From Pseudoalteromonas rubra (GTDB taxonomy: Bacteria; Pseudomonadota; Gammaproteobacteria; Enterobacterales; Alteromonadaceae), in NCBI RefSeq assembly GCF_005887095.1, contig NZ_PNCI01000035.1, positions 124,001-188,000 of the forward strand: 64,000 bases of DNA, in the 5' to 3' direction. Positions within the stretch are counted from its first letter, which is position 1; the number at the start of each line of letters is the position of its first letter. Of this stretch, positions 34,194-44,080 are shown one piece after another. The notes beneath the pieces were generated by a model that worked only from the letters and a program-made list of their open reading frames with translations, made no database searches and had not been told where the DNA came from. Made by a program: the position numbers and the translations under genes.

Positions 34194-34329
34194 ATTACAA
34201 AGGTTGTGCCAGCTTCGGAAATAATTTTATGGTGTTGAATATTAAGTGTTTTTATTTTCCTGTGGTGTACTGGTCAAAATACAAATTGTAATTTTGACCA
34301 GTGCTGTGGTTATCTTAACTAACTTTTGG

Positions 34330-35130
34330 TTAATTTTGTTCAAGCAACTGATAGATCAATTGTTTCACGACCTGGGGTTCGAACGGCTTGTCGCATAATG
34401 CATTCACTCCGGACTGCGCGATATTGGCCAGGTGGGTTTCGTTTGCTTCTGAAGATACCATCAGGATGGGCACATGATTATGCTCATTGGAGTTTCGAAT
34501 GGCTTCAGCAAGCTCCTGACCATTCACCTCTGGCATATTGTAGTCCGTGATGATCAAGTCAAACATAGTATCCTCAAGGATGGACAGAGCTTCTGCGCCA
34601 TGTTCCGCTTCGCTGATCCGCGTAGCGCCCAGATTATTGAGTACCCGGCGAATGTGATTACGTGCCAGGCGAGAATCATCCACGACCAGGATCCGTAACT
34701 CCTGAATGTCATACAAGTCCAGCTCAAGTTCTTCCGGAGACAAAATATCCAAAGTGGCATTGATGGCTTTACCCAGGTGGGTTTTGTTAAATGGCTTAGG
34801 CAGAATCGCAACTACCCCGGACTGCTTGAACGCTTCCAATTGCAGCCTGCGGGTTTCACTGGATACCAGCATAAAGGGCAAATGGTGGTCAGACAGGGTT
34901 GTTTGGATATGTTGCAATAACGTCAGAGCTTCGCCATCAGGCAGATACAAAGCACTGATCACCAAATCAGGTTTACTGTTATTCAGGCTTTCCATGGCGG
35001 CTGCAAGTGTATCAACACACTCGATATTTTGGATCCCTTCTTCCTGAAGTTCGTTACTGATGATCCGCCTTTGTGTCTGGGACGGCTCCAGGAGTAGGAT
35101 GCTCAAATCTGAGCTTAAAAGTTCATTCAT
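34330..35130 (-). CDS. Tandem-receiver response regulator with a degenerate first domain
   Basis: 266 aa made only of two CheY-like receivers, with no output domain. REC1 (about 8-128) has ILLLEPSQ where the acidic pair should be and DLVISALYLPDG where the phosphoacceptor should be, with Ala60 replacing Asp. It keeps the Lys in LPKPFN. REC2 (about 146-266) is canonical: VVDDSRLARN, D196 in DLIITDYNMP and the Lys in CDKPFE. A single-phosphosite regulator whose first receiver acts as a dimerisation or partner-docking module is likely. No sensor kinase is adjacent. Confidence 0.92.
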   Translation of the reverse strand: MNELLSSDLSILLLEPSQTQRRIISNELQEEGIQNIECVDTLAAAMESLNNSKPDLVISALYLPDGEALTLLQHIQTTLSDHHLPFMLVSSETRRLQLEAFKQSGVVAILPKPFNKTHLGKAINATLDILSPEELELDLYDIQELRILVVDDSRLARNHIRRVLNNLGATRISEAEHGAEALSILEDTMFDLIITDYNMPEVNGQELAEAIRNSNEHNHVPILMVSSEANETHLANIAQSGVNALCDKPFEPQVVKQLIYQLLEQN

Positions 35131-35384
35131 GGTATGAGAGTAAATGTTGCAATATAAATAGTCAGATTAACTGGCAATATAACGTATTTGTTACCGTGTC
35201 GCTAGCTTGGTGAGCAGGGTGTTAAAACAAACTATCGGTAGTGCATTTTGTCGAATGGGTAATGCAGCTGGAGGAAGGGCGCGCTCAGAACACGGATGGT
35301 GCAGGGGAATGCCAATACCGCTATCAGCGGTAGATTTAGTGTAATGGGCAGTGGCGTGTCTGTGGCCTGCTGCCCTTATTGCGA

Positions 35385-35939
35385 TTAACGGCGAAACTCC
35401 ATACTTTGTGGCAGGTCCACCAGTATCAGCACTGCGCCTTTGCCGCCATACTCAAGCGGGGCCTGATGCATAGCCAGTATATCCGGGTGCTGGACCAGGT
35501 ACTGAGGTACTTTGTGTTTTAGCACACGCTCACCGATACCATGTACCACGCAGGCGCAGGCAACATGCTGTTTTTTACAGGCATGGATCAAGGCTGCCAG
35601 CTCGTCTTTCGCCGTTTCTTTGTTCATGCCATGCATATCAAGAATAAGCTCAGGCGCATAATCACCGCGACGCAATTGTTTGGCGAGGTACTTGTCGGCG
35701 CCCAGGCGCACGTAATTAACCGTACCATGGGTGTCTATGTCTGGGACATATTCGTCCGAAAAGTAGAATTCGGCCTGATGTTGCTTCTTCTGCTCGGCGA
35801 TCACTTCACCCTTAAAGCGTGTCTGGCGTCGTGCCTGTTGCACTGTATCTTGCTTGAACTGACTGGTGCCTGATATCGCTTCTCGAAACAGAGCGAAATC
35901 GTCATCTGGCAGTTGTGAGTTTGGTTTATCTGTGTTCAT
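35385..35939 (-). CDS. smrB: Smr-domain endonuclease SmrB (ribosome rescue)
   Basis: 184 aa. SmrB cleaves mRNA between collided ribosomes, upstream of rescue by tmRNA. The N-terminal extension includes YFSDEYVPDIDTHGTVNYVR. The Smr domain has LILDMHGMNKETAKDEL (the DLH-type motif as DMH) and VVHGIGERVLKHKVPQYL (the HGxG motif). It is divergent from prmB with 85 bases between, the same arrangement as E. coli smrB/prmB. Confidence 0.94.
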   Translation of the reverse strand: MNTDKPNSQLPDDDFALFREAISGTSQFKQDTVQQARRQTRFKGEVIAEQKKQHQAEFYFSDEYVPDIDTHGTVNYVRLGADKYLAKQLRRGDYAPELILDMHGMNKETAKDELAALIHACKKQHVACACVVHGIGERVLKHKVPQYLVQHPDILAMHQAPLEYGGKGAVLILVDLPQSMEFRR

Positions 35940-36024
35940 GGCGACATTTTAAAGAAAAAAAGCGTAAAAACCTAGCGTAAAAACCGTTACAATGCCGCCA
36001 TGCAATTAGTAGTGAGAACAACTC

Positions 36025-36960
36025 ATGAGTGACTCTGTTATTTCTCAGGCGATGGCTGAAGAAGCCTATCAGGATTTAGTAACCATTCAGGATTGGTTAC
36101 GCTGGACGGCCAGTCAATTTGCTGGCAATGGTGTATTTTTTGGCCATGGTACCGACAACCCGTGGGATGAAGCGGTGAGTTTGGTATTACCTTTGCTCAA
36201 TTTGCCCGTTGACGCGCCTAAAGAGCTCACCAGTGCACGGCTCACGCACAGCGAAAAAGTCAGGCTGGTAGAGTACCTTCGACTGCGTATCGATGAGCGG
36301 GTCCCCGTTGCTTACCTGACTAATCAGGCTTGGTTTTCCGGGCTGCCTTTTTACGTCGACGAGCGCGTACTGGTACCACGTTCGCCTTTTGCTGAACTGA
36401 TCGAAGCTCAGTTCCGGCCCTGGCTCGCGTCGCCGGAAAAAGTCACGCGTATTTTGGACATGTGTACTGGCTCCGGGTGTATTGCAATTACACTTGCAAA
36501 AGCATTTGAGCAGGCTCAGGTTGACGCGGTGGACATTTCTTTTGATGCTCTGGCCGTTGCAGAAATAAACATTAATGATCATCAGGTTCAGGAGCAGGTA
36601 TTTGCTATCCAGTCTGATGTGTTTAGTGGTGTGCCAGGCCAACAGTATGACCTGATTGTTGCGAACCCGCCTTATGTCGATGCCGAAGATATGGCCGACC
36701 TGCCAGAAGAGTTTCATCATGAGCCAGAGTTGGGTCTGGCATCTGGAGAAGATGGTCTGGATGTGACACGTACCTTGTTGCAAGAGGCGGCTGCACACCT
36801 AACCGAAGACGGTCTGTTATTTGTCGAGGTGGGTAATTCTATGGTACATATGGAAGCGCTCTATCCCGGCGCGCCGTTTACCTGGCTGGAATTCGAACGT
36901 GGCGGACTGGGCGTGTTTGTGATCAGTAAAAAACAGTTACTGGATTACTTCAACGACTAA
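36025..36960 (+). CDS. prmB: Ribosomal protein L3 glutamine methyltransferase PrmB
   Basis: N5-glutamine methyltransferase acting on ribosomal protein L3. 311 aa. SAM motif I is [19 protein letters not shown], and the catalytic NPPY is in [14 protein letters not shown]. The N-terminal helical substrate domain is [20 protein letters not shown]. It precedes aroC on the same strand by 56 bases, as in E. coli. PrmC is the close paralogue, but the synteny and N-terminus favour PrmB. Confidence 0.96.
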   Translation: MSDSVISQAMAEEAYQDLVTIQDWLRWTASQFAGNGVFFGHGTDNPWDEAVSLVLPLLNLPVDAPKELTSARLTHSEKVRLVEYLRLRIDERVPVAYLTNQAWFSGLPFYVDERVLVPRSPFAELIEAQFRPWLASPEKVTRILDMCTGSGCIAITLAKAFEQAQVDAVDISFDALAVAEININDHQVQEQVFAIQSDVFSGVPGQQYDLIVANPPYVDAEDMADLPEEFHHEPELGLASGEDGLDVTRTLLQEAAAHLTEDGLLFVEVGNSMVHMEALYPGAPFTWLEFERGGLGVFVISKKQLLDYFND

Positions 36961-37016
36961 GCGTTTTCCTGTGAGCAGGGAAACGCAATGGTGTTTTTTT
37001 GGAATGAGGAAAATCA

Positions 37017-38117
37017 ATGGCAGGCAATAGCATAGGCCAATTATTCAGGGTAACGACCTTTGGAGAAAGCCACGGTGTCGCACTGGGTGGCGTTGTGGAT
37101 GGTGTCCCGGCAGGGCTTGAACTGGACGAAGCGGACTTACAGGTTGATCTGGACAGACGCAAACCCGGACAGAGCCGTTATACGACTCAACGCCGCGAGG
37201 GAGATGAAATCAAAATACTCTCTGGGGTGTTTGAAGGGAAAACAACCGGAACCAGTATTGGTTTGTTGATTGAGAATACCGATCAACGTTCCAAAGATTA
37301 CAGTAAAATCAAAGATGTTTTCCGCCCTGGTCATGGTGACTATAGCTACTGGCATAAATATGGCCATCGTGATTATCGCGGTGGCGGACGTTCTTCAGCC
37401 AGAGAGACTGCGATCCGCGTTGCGGCAGGGGGTATTGCCAAAAAATACCTGAAGCAAGTGCATGGTGTTGAGATCCATGCCTGTCTTTCTCAATTGGGGC
37501 CAATCAAAGCTGAGCAATTTGACTGGCAGCAAGTTGAGCAAAACCCGTTCTTTTTCCCCGATGCTTCTAAGCTGGACGCGCTGGATGACTATATGCGCGA
37601 TCTTAAAAAGCAAGGAGACTCTGTGGGGGCGAAAGTGAAAGTGGTTGCCAAAGGCGTCCCTGTCGGTCTGGGCGAACCGGTTTTCGACCGGCTGGATGCG
37701 GAGCTTGCACATTCTCTGATGAGTATCAATGCTGTAAAAGGCGTGGAGATTGGTGATGGGTTTGATGTGGTTGAGCAGAAGGGCTCAGAGCACCGTGATG
37801 AGCTTACCCCTGAAGGGTTTACCAGCAATCACGCTGGGGGGGTACTGGCGGGGATATCAACCGGGCAGGATATCATAGCCTCTATCGCACTCAAGCCGAC
37901 CTCAAGTATTACTATACCTGGTCAGAGTATTAATACCCAGAATGAGTCGGTAGAAATGATCACCAAAGGCCGTCACGATCCGTGTGTCGGGATCCGCGCC
38001 ATTCCTATTGCAGAAGCTATGATGGCAATCACCTTAATGGATCATCTGCTCAGGCAGCGCGGGCAGAACCCGCATGTTGATTTGCCACACGGGCCTATTC
38101 CTGCACAACGCTCCTAA
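37017..38117 (+). CDS. aroC: Chorismate synthase
   Basis: Last step of the shikimate pathway: EPSP to chorismate using reduced FMN. 366 aa. The three family signatures are visible: [19 protein letters not shown] near the start, [35 protein letters not shown], and [18 protein letters not shown]. It supplies the chorismate used by tyrA and pheA elsewhere in this window. It follows prmB on the same strand. Confidence 0.98.
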   Translation: MAGNSIGQLFRVTTFGESHGVALGGVVDGVPAGLELDEADLQVDLDRRKPGQSRYTTQRREGDEIKILSGVFEGKTTGTSIGLLIENTDQRSKDYSKIKDVFRPGHGDYSYWHKYGHRDYRGGGRSSARETAIRVAAGGIAKKYLKQVHGVEIHACLSQLGPIKAEQFDWQQVEQNPFFFPDASKLDALDDYMRDLKKQGDSVGAKVKVVAKGVPVGLGEPVFDRLDAELAHSLMSINAVKGVEIGDGFDVVEQKGSEHRDELTPEGFTSNHAGGVLAGISTGQDIIASIALKPTSSITIPGQSINTQNESVEMITKGRHDPCVGIRAIPIAEAMMAITLMDHLLRQRGQNPHVDLPHGPIPAQRS

Positions 38118-38127
38118 CTCTCTTATG

Positions 38128-38152
38128 AGGCCAGCTCAAGTTAGCTGGCCTT
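38128..38152. terminator. Hairpin between aroC and sodA
   Basis: AGGCCAGCT (38128-38136), CAAGTT loop and AGCTGGCCT (38143-38151) form a 9-bp stem between convergent genes. There is no clear T run; it is probably a weak bidirectional terminator. Confidence 0.5.
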
Positions 38153-38164
38153 ATCGCTGTCGGC

Positions 38165-38776
38165 TCAGTCGACAGCAGCCTGGAAACGGCGTTCCACTTC
38201 CTGCCAGTGGATCACGTTATAAAATGCTTCAATATACTCAGGTCTGCGGTTTTGATATTTCAGATAATAAGCGTGTTCCCAGACATCCAAGCCTAAAATA
38301 GGCGTCAGCCCATCCATGAACGGACTATCCTGATTCAATGAACTGGTTACCTCCAGGCACTTCTGATCGTTTACCACCAGCCAGGCCCAGCCACTGCCAA
38401 AGCGGCTTACAGCGGCTTGTGTAAACTGGGCTTTAAAGGTCTCAAAGTCACCAAATGCACGGTTAATCGCTTCGGATAGCGTGCCCTGATGCAAGTGCCC
38501 GCCCTGTGGAGACATGATCTCCCAGAATAGAGAGTGGTTATTGTGGCCGCCGACGTGGTCACGCACGGCGCCGCGCAGGGCTTCGGGCAGATCGCGAATA
38601 TGGGTGAGCAATTCGATGCTTGATTGACCCTCAAACTCGCTCCCTGCGAGTGCAGCATTGGCTTTGTTGACATACGTCTGGTGATGCAAGGTATGATGAA
38701 TCTCCATTGTCTTGCTATCTATATGCGGTTCGAGTGCCTCATAGGCATAAGGTAATGCAGGCAGAGTAAACGCCAT
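38165..38776 (-). CDS. sodA: Manganese-type superoxide dismutase
   Basis: Converts superoxide to oxygen and peroxide. 203 aa from ATG 38776, with AAGGAGAG upstream; a longer frame to 38824 has no support. [20 protein letters not shown] opens the domain. Metal ligands are in [22 protein letters not shown] and [20 protein letters not shown]. The GGHxNHS form, NQDSP and [17 protein letters not shown] follow MnSOD rather than FeSOD, so I call it sodA. It is the second gene of a unit with a Fur box upstream, agreeing with iron-starvation induction of MnSOD. Confidence 0.94.
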   Translation of the reverse strand: MAFTLPALPYAYEALEPHIDSKTMEIHHTLHHQTYVNKANAALAGSEFEGQSSIELLTHIRDLPEALRGAVRDHVGGHNNHSLFWEIMSPQGGHLHQGTLSEAINRAFGDFETFKAQFTQAAVSRFGSGWAWLVVNDQKCLEVTSSLNQDSPFMDGLTPILGLDVWEHAYYLKYQNRRPEYIEAFYNVIHWQEVERRFQAAVD

Positions 38777-38792
38777 ACTTCTCTCCTTTTGG

Positions 38793-39296
38793 TTAATGAT
38801 AATGAGTCGTTGAATGTGGTGCATCCAGCACCTGAGTAGCCCGGCTAACTAAGGTGGTGTGTGCCTCATGGGAAGAAATAAATCGCATCAGCTCCGCGCG
38901 CGTTCTCAGACTATGACGCATCGCAGTCAGCGCTATCTGAGGATTGGCATGATCACACAGCTGGGTGAGGCTGAGGTGCACATTGATAAGTTGTTCACAA
39001 GCTTTGTGTGGTTCTGAGAGGGCGAGATAGCAGTCAGCCAGATTATGCGCAGCGACGACAAAAGCTGGGCAGCAGTGTGCAAATGCTTCTTCCTGAAGTT
39101 GACTATCGTACTGGTGAGCAAAATACTCGATTAAATTGCTAACCAGGTAGAGGGCACTGTGATACTGATCTCGTGCTAAATAAAATGACTGGCTGTCAAA
39201 AGCCTGGTTGCCTTTGGTGATTGCTTGTTGCCAGGGGGCGAGTGCATTTTCAAGCAAGCTGGTGGTGTCATTCAATGCTGGATAAGATTGCAGCAT
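38793..39296 (-). CDS. Helical (TPR-like) protein co-transcribed with sodA
   Basis: 167 aa, largely helical, with TPR-like segments ([20 protein letters not shown] and [20 protein letters not shown]). It carries Cys pairs and several His residues ([15 protein letters not shown] at the end), but no signal peptide. It ends 16 bases before sodA and starts 77 bases after a Fur box. It may correspond in context to the small unnamed ORF before sodA in the Pseudomonas fagA-fumC-orfX-sodA operon, but I have not verified homology. Function unknown; metal handling for SOD is speculation. Confidence 0.8.
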   Translation of the reverse strand: MLQSYPALNDTTSLLENALAPWQQAITKGNQAFDSQSFYLARDQYHSALYLVSNLIEYFAHQYDSQLQEEAFAHCCPAFVVAAHNLADCYLALSEPHKACEQLINVHLSLTQLCDHANPQIALTAMRHSLRTRAELMRFISSHEAHTTLVSRATQVLDAPHSTTHYH

Positions 39297-39372
39297 AAAA
39301 AGGGCTCCTCGTCAGTAACGTATGGTACGGCCACAGGCATCGATGTTCTATTTTATATATAAAAACATAAAT

Positions 39373-39391
39373 AATAATGATTGTCATTTAT
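39373..39391. promoter_or_regulatory. Fur box of the sodA operon
   Basis: AATAATGATTGTCATTTAT matches the 19-bp Fur consensus at 13 positions, counted by hand, including ATAATGAT and TCATT. It lies in an AT-rich gap upstream of the sodA unit. The distal part of that gap, toward yghU (39392-39534), shows nothing I can name. Confidence 0.7.
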
Positions 39392-39534
39392 ATTTGATGT
39401 GGCAAGTTGTTATGTATGCTGAAAGGTTGCACTTGTTGCGCTGAGTGTGAGGAGTTGGAGCGCCCGGAAACGGGATGACAAGGCATTAAAAAGGCAAGGG
39501 CACGGGGCCGCGCGCTCACCCTGAAAATACTTGT

Positions 39535-40389
39535 TTACTGGTTCAGTACTGCGTCAATATCTGCTGCACTGTGGCGCTTGGGGAGTTGCTCTTGTGGTTC
39601 GCCAAAGGTCCGGTTGACTATCCTGCCACGTTGTACGGCCGGGCGAGATTCAATCTGTTTAGCCCAGCGTACTACATTGGTATACTGCTCAACCTGTAAA
39701 AACTCGCCGGCATCATAGAGTTTGCCCAGGGCCAGATTGCCATACCAGGGCCAGATAGCCATGTCGGCAATACTGTAGTGTTCGCCTGCAACATATTGGC
39801 TGTGTGCCAGCTGTTTGTCTAATACATCCAACTGGCGCTTAGCTTCCATAGCAAAGCGGTTGATGGGGTATTCCTGTTTGTCGTCTGCATAGGCATAAAA
39901 GTGGCCAAACCCGCCTCCTAAAAATGGGGCTGAGCCTTGTGCCCAGAATAACCAGTTCAGGGTGTCTGTTCTTTGTACTCCAGCAGACGGGAGAAACTGG
40001 CCAAACTTTTCGGCCAAGTAAACGAGAATAGAGGCAGATTCGAAGACCTTGACTTCTGTTTCACCTGATTTATCGACCAGGGCAGGAATTTTTGAGTTTG
40101 GATTGACTGCAACAAAACCAGACGAGAATTGTTCAGCCTCTCCAATATTGATCAGGTGTGCATCGTATTCGGCTTCGGCTACCCCAAGGGCCAGCAATTC
40201 TTCCAGCAAAATAGTCACCTTTTGACCGTTTGGTGTACCAAGTGAGTAAAGCTGCAAAGGGTGGGTGCCGACAGGCAGTGCCTGCTCATATCTGGCACCT
40301 GATTCAGGGCTATTAATATTGGCCCATTTATTATCGCTACTGGGCTGGTGTGTCCACACTTTGGGAGGCGTATAGGCGTTGTTACTCAT
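39535..40389 (-). CDS. yghU: YghU-type glutathione-dependent disulfide-bond oxidoreductase
   Basis: Nu-class glutathione transferase-like enzyme, 284 aa. The family-specific N-terminus (PPKVWTHQPSSDNKWANINS, then LPVGTHPLQLYSLGTPNGQK) precedes the thioredoxin fold, with NPNSKIPALVDKSG for glutathione binding and FESASILVYLAEKFGQFLPS. The helical C-terminal domain has APFLGGGFGHFYAYADDKQE. E. coli YghU binds two glutathiones and has disulfide reductase activity. It is a single gene convergent with nothing obvious. Confidence 0.95.
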   Translation of the reverse strand: MSNNAYTPPKVWTHQPSSDNKWANINSPESGARYEQALPVGTHPLQLYSLGTPNGQKVTILLEELLALGVAEAEYDAHLINIGEAEQFSSGFVAVNPNSKIPALVDKSGETEVKVFESASILVYLAEKFGQFLPSAGVQRTDTLNWLFWAQGSAPFLGGGFGHFYAYADDKQEYPINRFAMEAKRQLDVLDKQLAHSQYVAGEHYSIADMAIWPWYGNLALGKLYDAGEFLQVEQYTNVVRWAKQIESRPAVQRGRIVNRTFGEPQEQLPKRHSAADIDAVLNQ

Positions 40390-40529
40390 GTGATCTCCTT
40401 GACTAAAATGGGTGCTAATCGGATAACCCTCACCTTAGCGTTAATTATGCCACTCTGCCAGCAGCAAACTGTCAAGAAAAACAAAGAGGGTAACGGGCAG
40501 GAGGTCGCCGTTACCCCGTGGTCAGGTGC

Positions 40530-43094
40530 TTATCGAGCCTGATTCATTTCAGTGAGCTTGTTACCAACAGGCACAGAGAAGTTGTAGCCATCGAATTTAT
40601 CCCAGTTGATGGACCAGGTCATGACGCCCCCAAAAGCAGGGTAGTTATGACTGGGCACTATGGTACCGCATTGGGTGCCTTTGGTCAGACAGTCCAACGC
40701 CGCTATGATATTGGCAATGGGAGCCTGGCCAGAATTGGCGGATTGCGGGCCGGATGGCAGGCCAATGGCAACCTGATCATCCCTAAGCGGCATAAAGCGG
40801 CTACCATCGGCCAGGTCGAACCCTTCAATCAGCATTTTTGCATGGGCGACCATCATATTGACAGATCCTTCCGGCGCGCTGCCAGGTTCGTAGGGGTTTG
40901 GAAGTCCTCCGTTGTTGTAAAGCTGTACATGCAGTAAGTCCAGCGTGTCTCTGAGTTCATTGATAAGCGGTATATATGCCCCCCAGATCCCAGAGTAGGC
41001 AATCATCCCGCCATGAACATAGGGGTGCTCAGGTGCCATAGTTAGCACCATATCGCCTCCGATATTCTGCTCTATCTGCTTAATTGCTCTGGGCAGGCGG
41101 GCTTGTATTTGTGAGCCATGCAACAAATTAGAGCCACTTTCCAGGTCAATATCCAGGCCATCAAATCCCCACTCCTGAATGATTGCAGTAAGACTGCTGA
41201 CAAAGTTGGCTTCATCGGCGTCTGTGTTTAATGTGATAGTCCCTTCGGCACCACCCAGGCTAAGGACAAACACTTTACCCTGCGCCTGTAATGCTTGCAT
41301 ATCGGTTTTAAATTTAACCGGATCAATAGGGGGGCAGTTGGAGCGAATGTCTTTTTCAAATGGTTTGAAGTGCACTGTACCGTTAGAAGAGCGATCGTTC
41401 TCAGCAAAGGCAATGTCAATGATGTCCCAGGCGCCGGAGATTTGATCCAGTGGAATAGGGCAGCCAGCCGGATTAACAAAGTTATGCCAGTAGCCTATGA
41501 GTTTATGGGTCTTCCCAATCGGTGGGGCAATAACAGTGACAGTAGCGGCCGGGCTGCTAGTGGTATCTCCCGATGTGCTGGTCGCCGTTGCATAGATACT
41601 GTGTTGTCCAACTGTTGCTGGCGCGTAGTTAAACTCATAAGGTGCCAGGGTATCACTGCCAACTTTTACCCCGTTGGCATAAAAATCGACCGTCGAGATC
41701 TGACCGCTGAGCGCCTGCGCATTGGCTTTGATAGTAATCGCATTGCCCAGTACATATTGGGTACCCGAAGTTGGGGCGGTTAAATCAACGACCAGTGGCT
41801 GATCGGTAACCGTGACCTGGATAGTTTGTTGGCTCTGATTGCTCTCGTTGTCGGTTGCAACAGCACTGAGTGTAACTGGCCCGGTGTTGCCTGGCGTCCA
41901 CTCAACCGCCAGTGCATTTTGCGCGGTACTGCCAAGTAAGGTTTGATTAGCAAATAACTCTAACTGTGAGATAGTCCCGTCTGCATCGGTGGCACTGACA
42001 GCAATCTGTGTGGGCTGGTTGCGCAGCAAAGTGGCATTATCGTTAGGCTGACTAAAGCTAATTACTGGCGCGATCGCACAGATCCCCAAATCGCTCCAGG
42101 CGTCCTGCCAGTGTTGACCTGTACCGGGCTCGTAGGCCCATGCAGCATTGGAGCTGCACCAGCCAGCGATGTCGCAGCGATATTTGCGATTATTGTGTGC
42201 TACCAGCTCACCACTTTGATAGCTTTGACCAGCTCGATAAGTGCTCAGACCTGCGCAGCCACCTGAGCTTGCAGCGCTCACCTCAATGCTAACACTGGCT
42301 TCAGCGGTTGCGCCTTTGTCGTCTTGTGCAATGACTCTGAGCTGCTTGCTGCCCGGGCTCACGGTCACAAAATCATGGCGAAAAGGTGGGGTACTGAGTG
42401 TTGTCAGACGCTGAACATCTCGCCACATTTCGACCTGCACAACCTGGCCATCGGTGTCTGTGGCCTGCACAGCAAGGCTAACGGTATCGCCAACTTTAAA
42501 TGCTTGGTTGTTTGTCGGTGTATCAATGGTGAGAGCGGGTGGTACATTGCCGTTGTCATCTCGTACCGTAATGCCAGCTGTTGCAGGTGTACTGAGGTTG
42601 CCTTTGGCGTCTACTGCCACTGCGCTCACTGTGTGCATGCCCAACTGTGCAGACCAGGTAAGCTGATAAGGAGGCTGGCTGAGTATACCGACGCTGATGT
42701 CGTTGACAAAAAACTCAACCTGGGCGAGATCGCCATCCTGATCACCGGCATTTGCAGCAAAAACAGCGCTGTCATTTTTGTTCAGCACAGCACCATCCTG
42801 GGGACTTACCAGGGTAACCACCGGGGCGTTGCCGCTGATGCACTGGCCAAGTTGTCGCCATACGTCAAAGGTATCGGAATTATTCGCAGGCAGTTCATTT
42901 TGGTTGAACCATTTTGCCTCATAAGCTTGAGCCTGAGCACGCACCTGATCCCCTTTGCGGTACACCGTTGAACTGGACCAGTCGGCGAGCGCGCTGCAGT
43001 CATAGTTGGCGGTATCGGCCTGAGCCCAGCTATGTACTGCAATGAGTTGCAGGCCGGCGGCACAGCATAGTGTCACTAATTTTCTTGTGTTCAT
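40530..43094 (-). CDS. Secreted multidomain GH18 chitinase
   Basis: 854-aa exported chitinase. A signal peptide is followed by a CBM5/12-like chitin-binding module (about 27-88: ADWSSSTVYRKGDQVRAQAQ, ending FDVWRQLGQC). Two Ig-like domains (NDSAVFAANAGDQDGDLAQV, KVGDTVSLAVQATDTDGQVV), a second chitin-binding module (about 278-340: AGQSYQSGELVAHNNRKYRC) and two more Ig-like domains come next. The catalytic GH18 domain starts near 528 (HKLIGYWHNFVNPAGCP). The motif FDGLDIDLES places D645, D648, D650 and catalytic acid E652, all present. It should degrade chitin outside the cell. It has no neighbouring chitin genes. It is similar in plan to Bacillus ChiD-type and marine bacterial chitinases. Confidence 0.94.
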   Translation of the reverse strand: MNTRKLVTLCCAAGLQLIAVHSWAQADTANYDCSALADWSSSTVYRKGDQVRAQAQAYEAKWFNQNELPANNSDTFDVWRQLGQCISGNAPVVTLVSPQDGAVLNKNDSAVFAANAGDQDGDLAQVEFFVNDISVGILSQPPYQLTWSAQLGMHTVSAVAVDAKGNLSTPATAGITVRDDNGNVPPALTIDTPTNNQAFKVGDTVSLAVQATDTDGQVVQVEMWRDVQRLTTLSTPPFRHDFVTVSPGSKQLRVIAQDDKGATAEASVSIEVSAASSGGCAGLSTYRAGQSYQSGELVAHNNRKYRCDIAGWCSSNAAWAYEPGTGQHWQDAWSDLGICAIAPVISFSQPNDNATLLRNQPTQIAVSATDADGTISQLELFANQTLLGSTAQNALAVEWTPGNTGPVTLSAVATDNESNQSQQTIQVTVTDQPLVVDLTAPTSGTQYVLGNAITIKANAQALSGQISTVDFYANGVKVGSDTLAPYEFNYAPATVGQHSIYATATSTSGDTTSSPAATVTVIAPPIGKTHKLIGYWHNFVNPAGCPIPLDQISGAWDIIDIAFAENDRSSNGTVHFKPFEKDIRSNCPPIDPVKFKTDMQALQAQGKVFVLSLGGAEGTITLNTDADEANFVSSLTAIIQEWGFDGLDIDLESGSNLLHGSQIQARLPRAIKQIEQNIGGDMVLTMAPEHPYVHGGMIAYSGIWGAYIPLINELRDTLDLLHVQLYNNGGLPNPYEPGSAPEGSVNMMVAHAKMLIEGFDLADGSRFMPLRDDQVAIGLPSGPQSANSGQAPIANIIAALDCLTKGTQCGTIVPSHNYPAFGGVMTWSINWDKFDGYNFSVPVGNKLTEMNQAR

Positions 43095-43167
43095 AAATCA
43101 CTCCGTTTTACATGTTGTATGTTTTGTAAACAAAACATTGACAGCATAGAGTGAAAAACAACCAGGA

Positions 43168-44007
43168 TCAATCTGCAGAAGCAGGTCGCTCTTTGAGCGT
43201 GACAACCCGTTGTGGGAATGGAATTTCTATGTTAGCAGCCTGGATCGCAGCATAGATAGCGCCATTGATGGCCAGTTTATGTTCGATTATCTGAGTAGTG
43301 GGTACCCAGTAGCGGTAACTAATGATGACGGCGCTGTCGCCAAATGCTTCAATGCCAACCTGAGCTTGTGGGGTGTCGGCCACAGCGTCGTTATCCGACA
43401 AAATTTCATTAATGATGGCGATAGCTCTGTCTGCGCTGGCGCTGTAAGCGATGCCTATTTCTCCCTTAACCAGCGAGTGAGCAAAGGAGTTTTGCATAAT
43501 TTCGCCAATTATATGCTTGTTGGGAATGGTGATCTCGACCTTTTCCTCGTTGACCAGGATTGTGTGGCCCAGTTCGATACTTTTCACCTGGCCACAGACC
43601 CCTTTGACGGCGATGGTATCACCGACCACAAACGGGCGGGTAGCAATAATCGCTAATCCAGATCCATAGTTAGATAACATCCCCTGAACGGCCAAGCCAG
43701 CACCCAGTGAAGCGGCACCGATTGCCGCAACAAAGGGGGTAACACTGATGCCAATTTTACCCAGCGCAATGATTGTGAACATAATGATCATCAGGACTTT
43801 GACCACATTGCTGACGAAATTTGTCAGGGTAACGTCGATATTATGTCTGAGCATCAGGCTCTCTGTGCCTTTAGCCAGCTTCTTCGCAAGCCATAAACCG
43901 AGGATTAGGATCACTAAGGCGCCTAATAATTGCATGCTATAAGTCACCAGATAATCCCGGATCAGCACGTAGTAGTGTTCGATTTGTGCTATTTCTTGTT
44001 CTATCAT
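43168..44007 (-). CDS. MscS-family mechanosensitive channel
   Basis: Small-conductance mechanosensitive channel, 279 aa, typical of MscS. There are three hydrophobic segments in the first 130 residues. The pore helix is AAIGAASLGAGLAVQGMLSN with the Ala/Gly packing pattern. The beta domain begins RPFVVGDTIAVKGVCGQVKS and continues to VTIPNKHIIGE-like sequence. It releases solutes during hypo-osmotic shock. It stands alone between the chitinase and lrgB. Confidence 0.95.
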   Translation of the reverse strand: MIEQEIAQIEHYYVLIRDYLVTYSMQLLGALVILILGLWLAKKLAKGTESLMLRHNIDVTLTNFVSNVVKVLMIIMFTIIALGKIGISVTPFVAAIGAASLGAGLAVQGMLSNYGSGLAIIATRPFVVGDTIAVKGVCGQVKSIELGHTILVNEEKVEITIPNKHIIGEIMQNSFAHSLVKGEIGIAYSASADRAIAIINEILSDNDAVADTPQAQVGIEAFGDSAVIISYRYWVPTTQIIEHKLAINGAIYAAIQAANIEIPFPQRVVTLKERPASAD

Positions 44008-44080
44008 GCCGTGCTCCTGGGTTGCTGAAACGGGGCGAGCATTTCAGCTTATTTGTTGATGATTGTTATCACTTTTTAGT

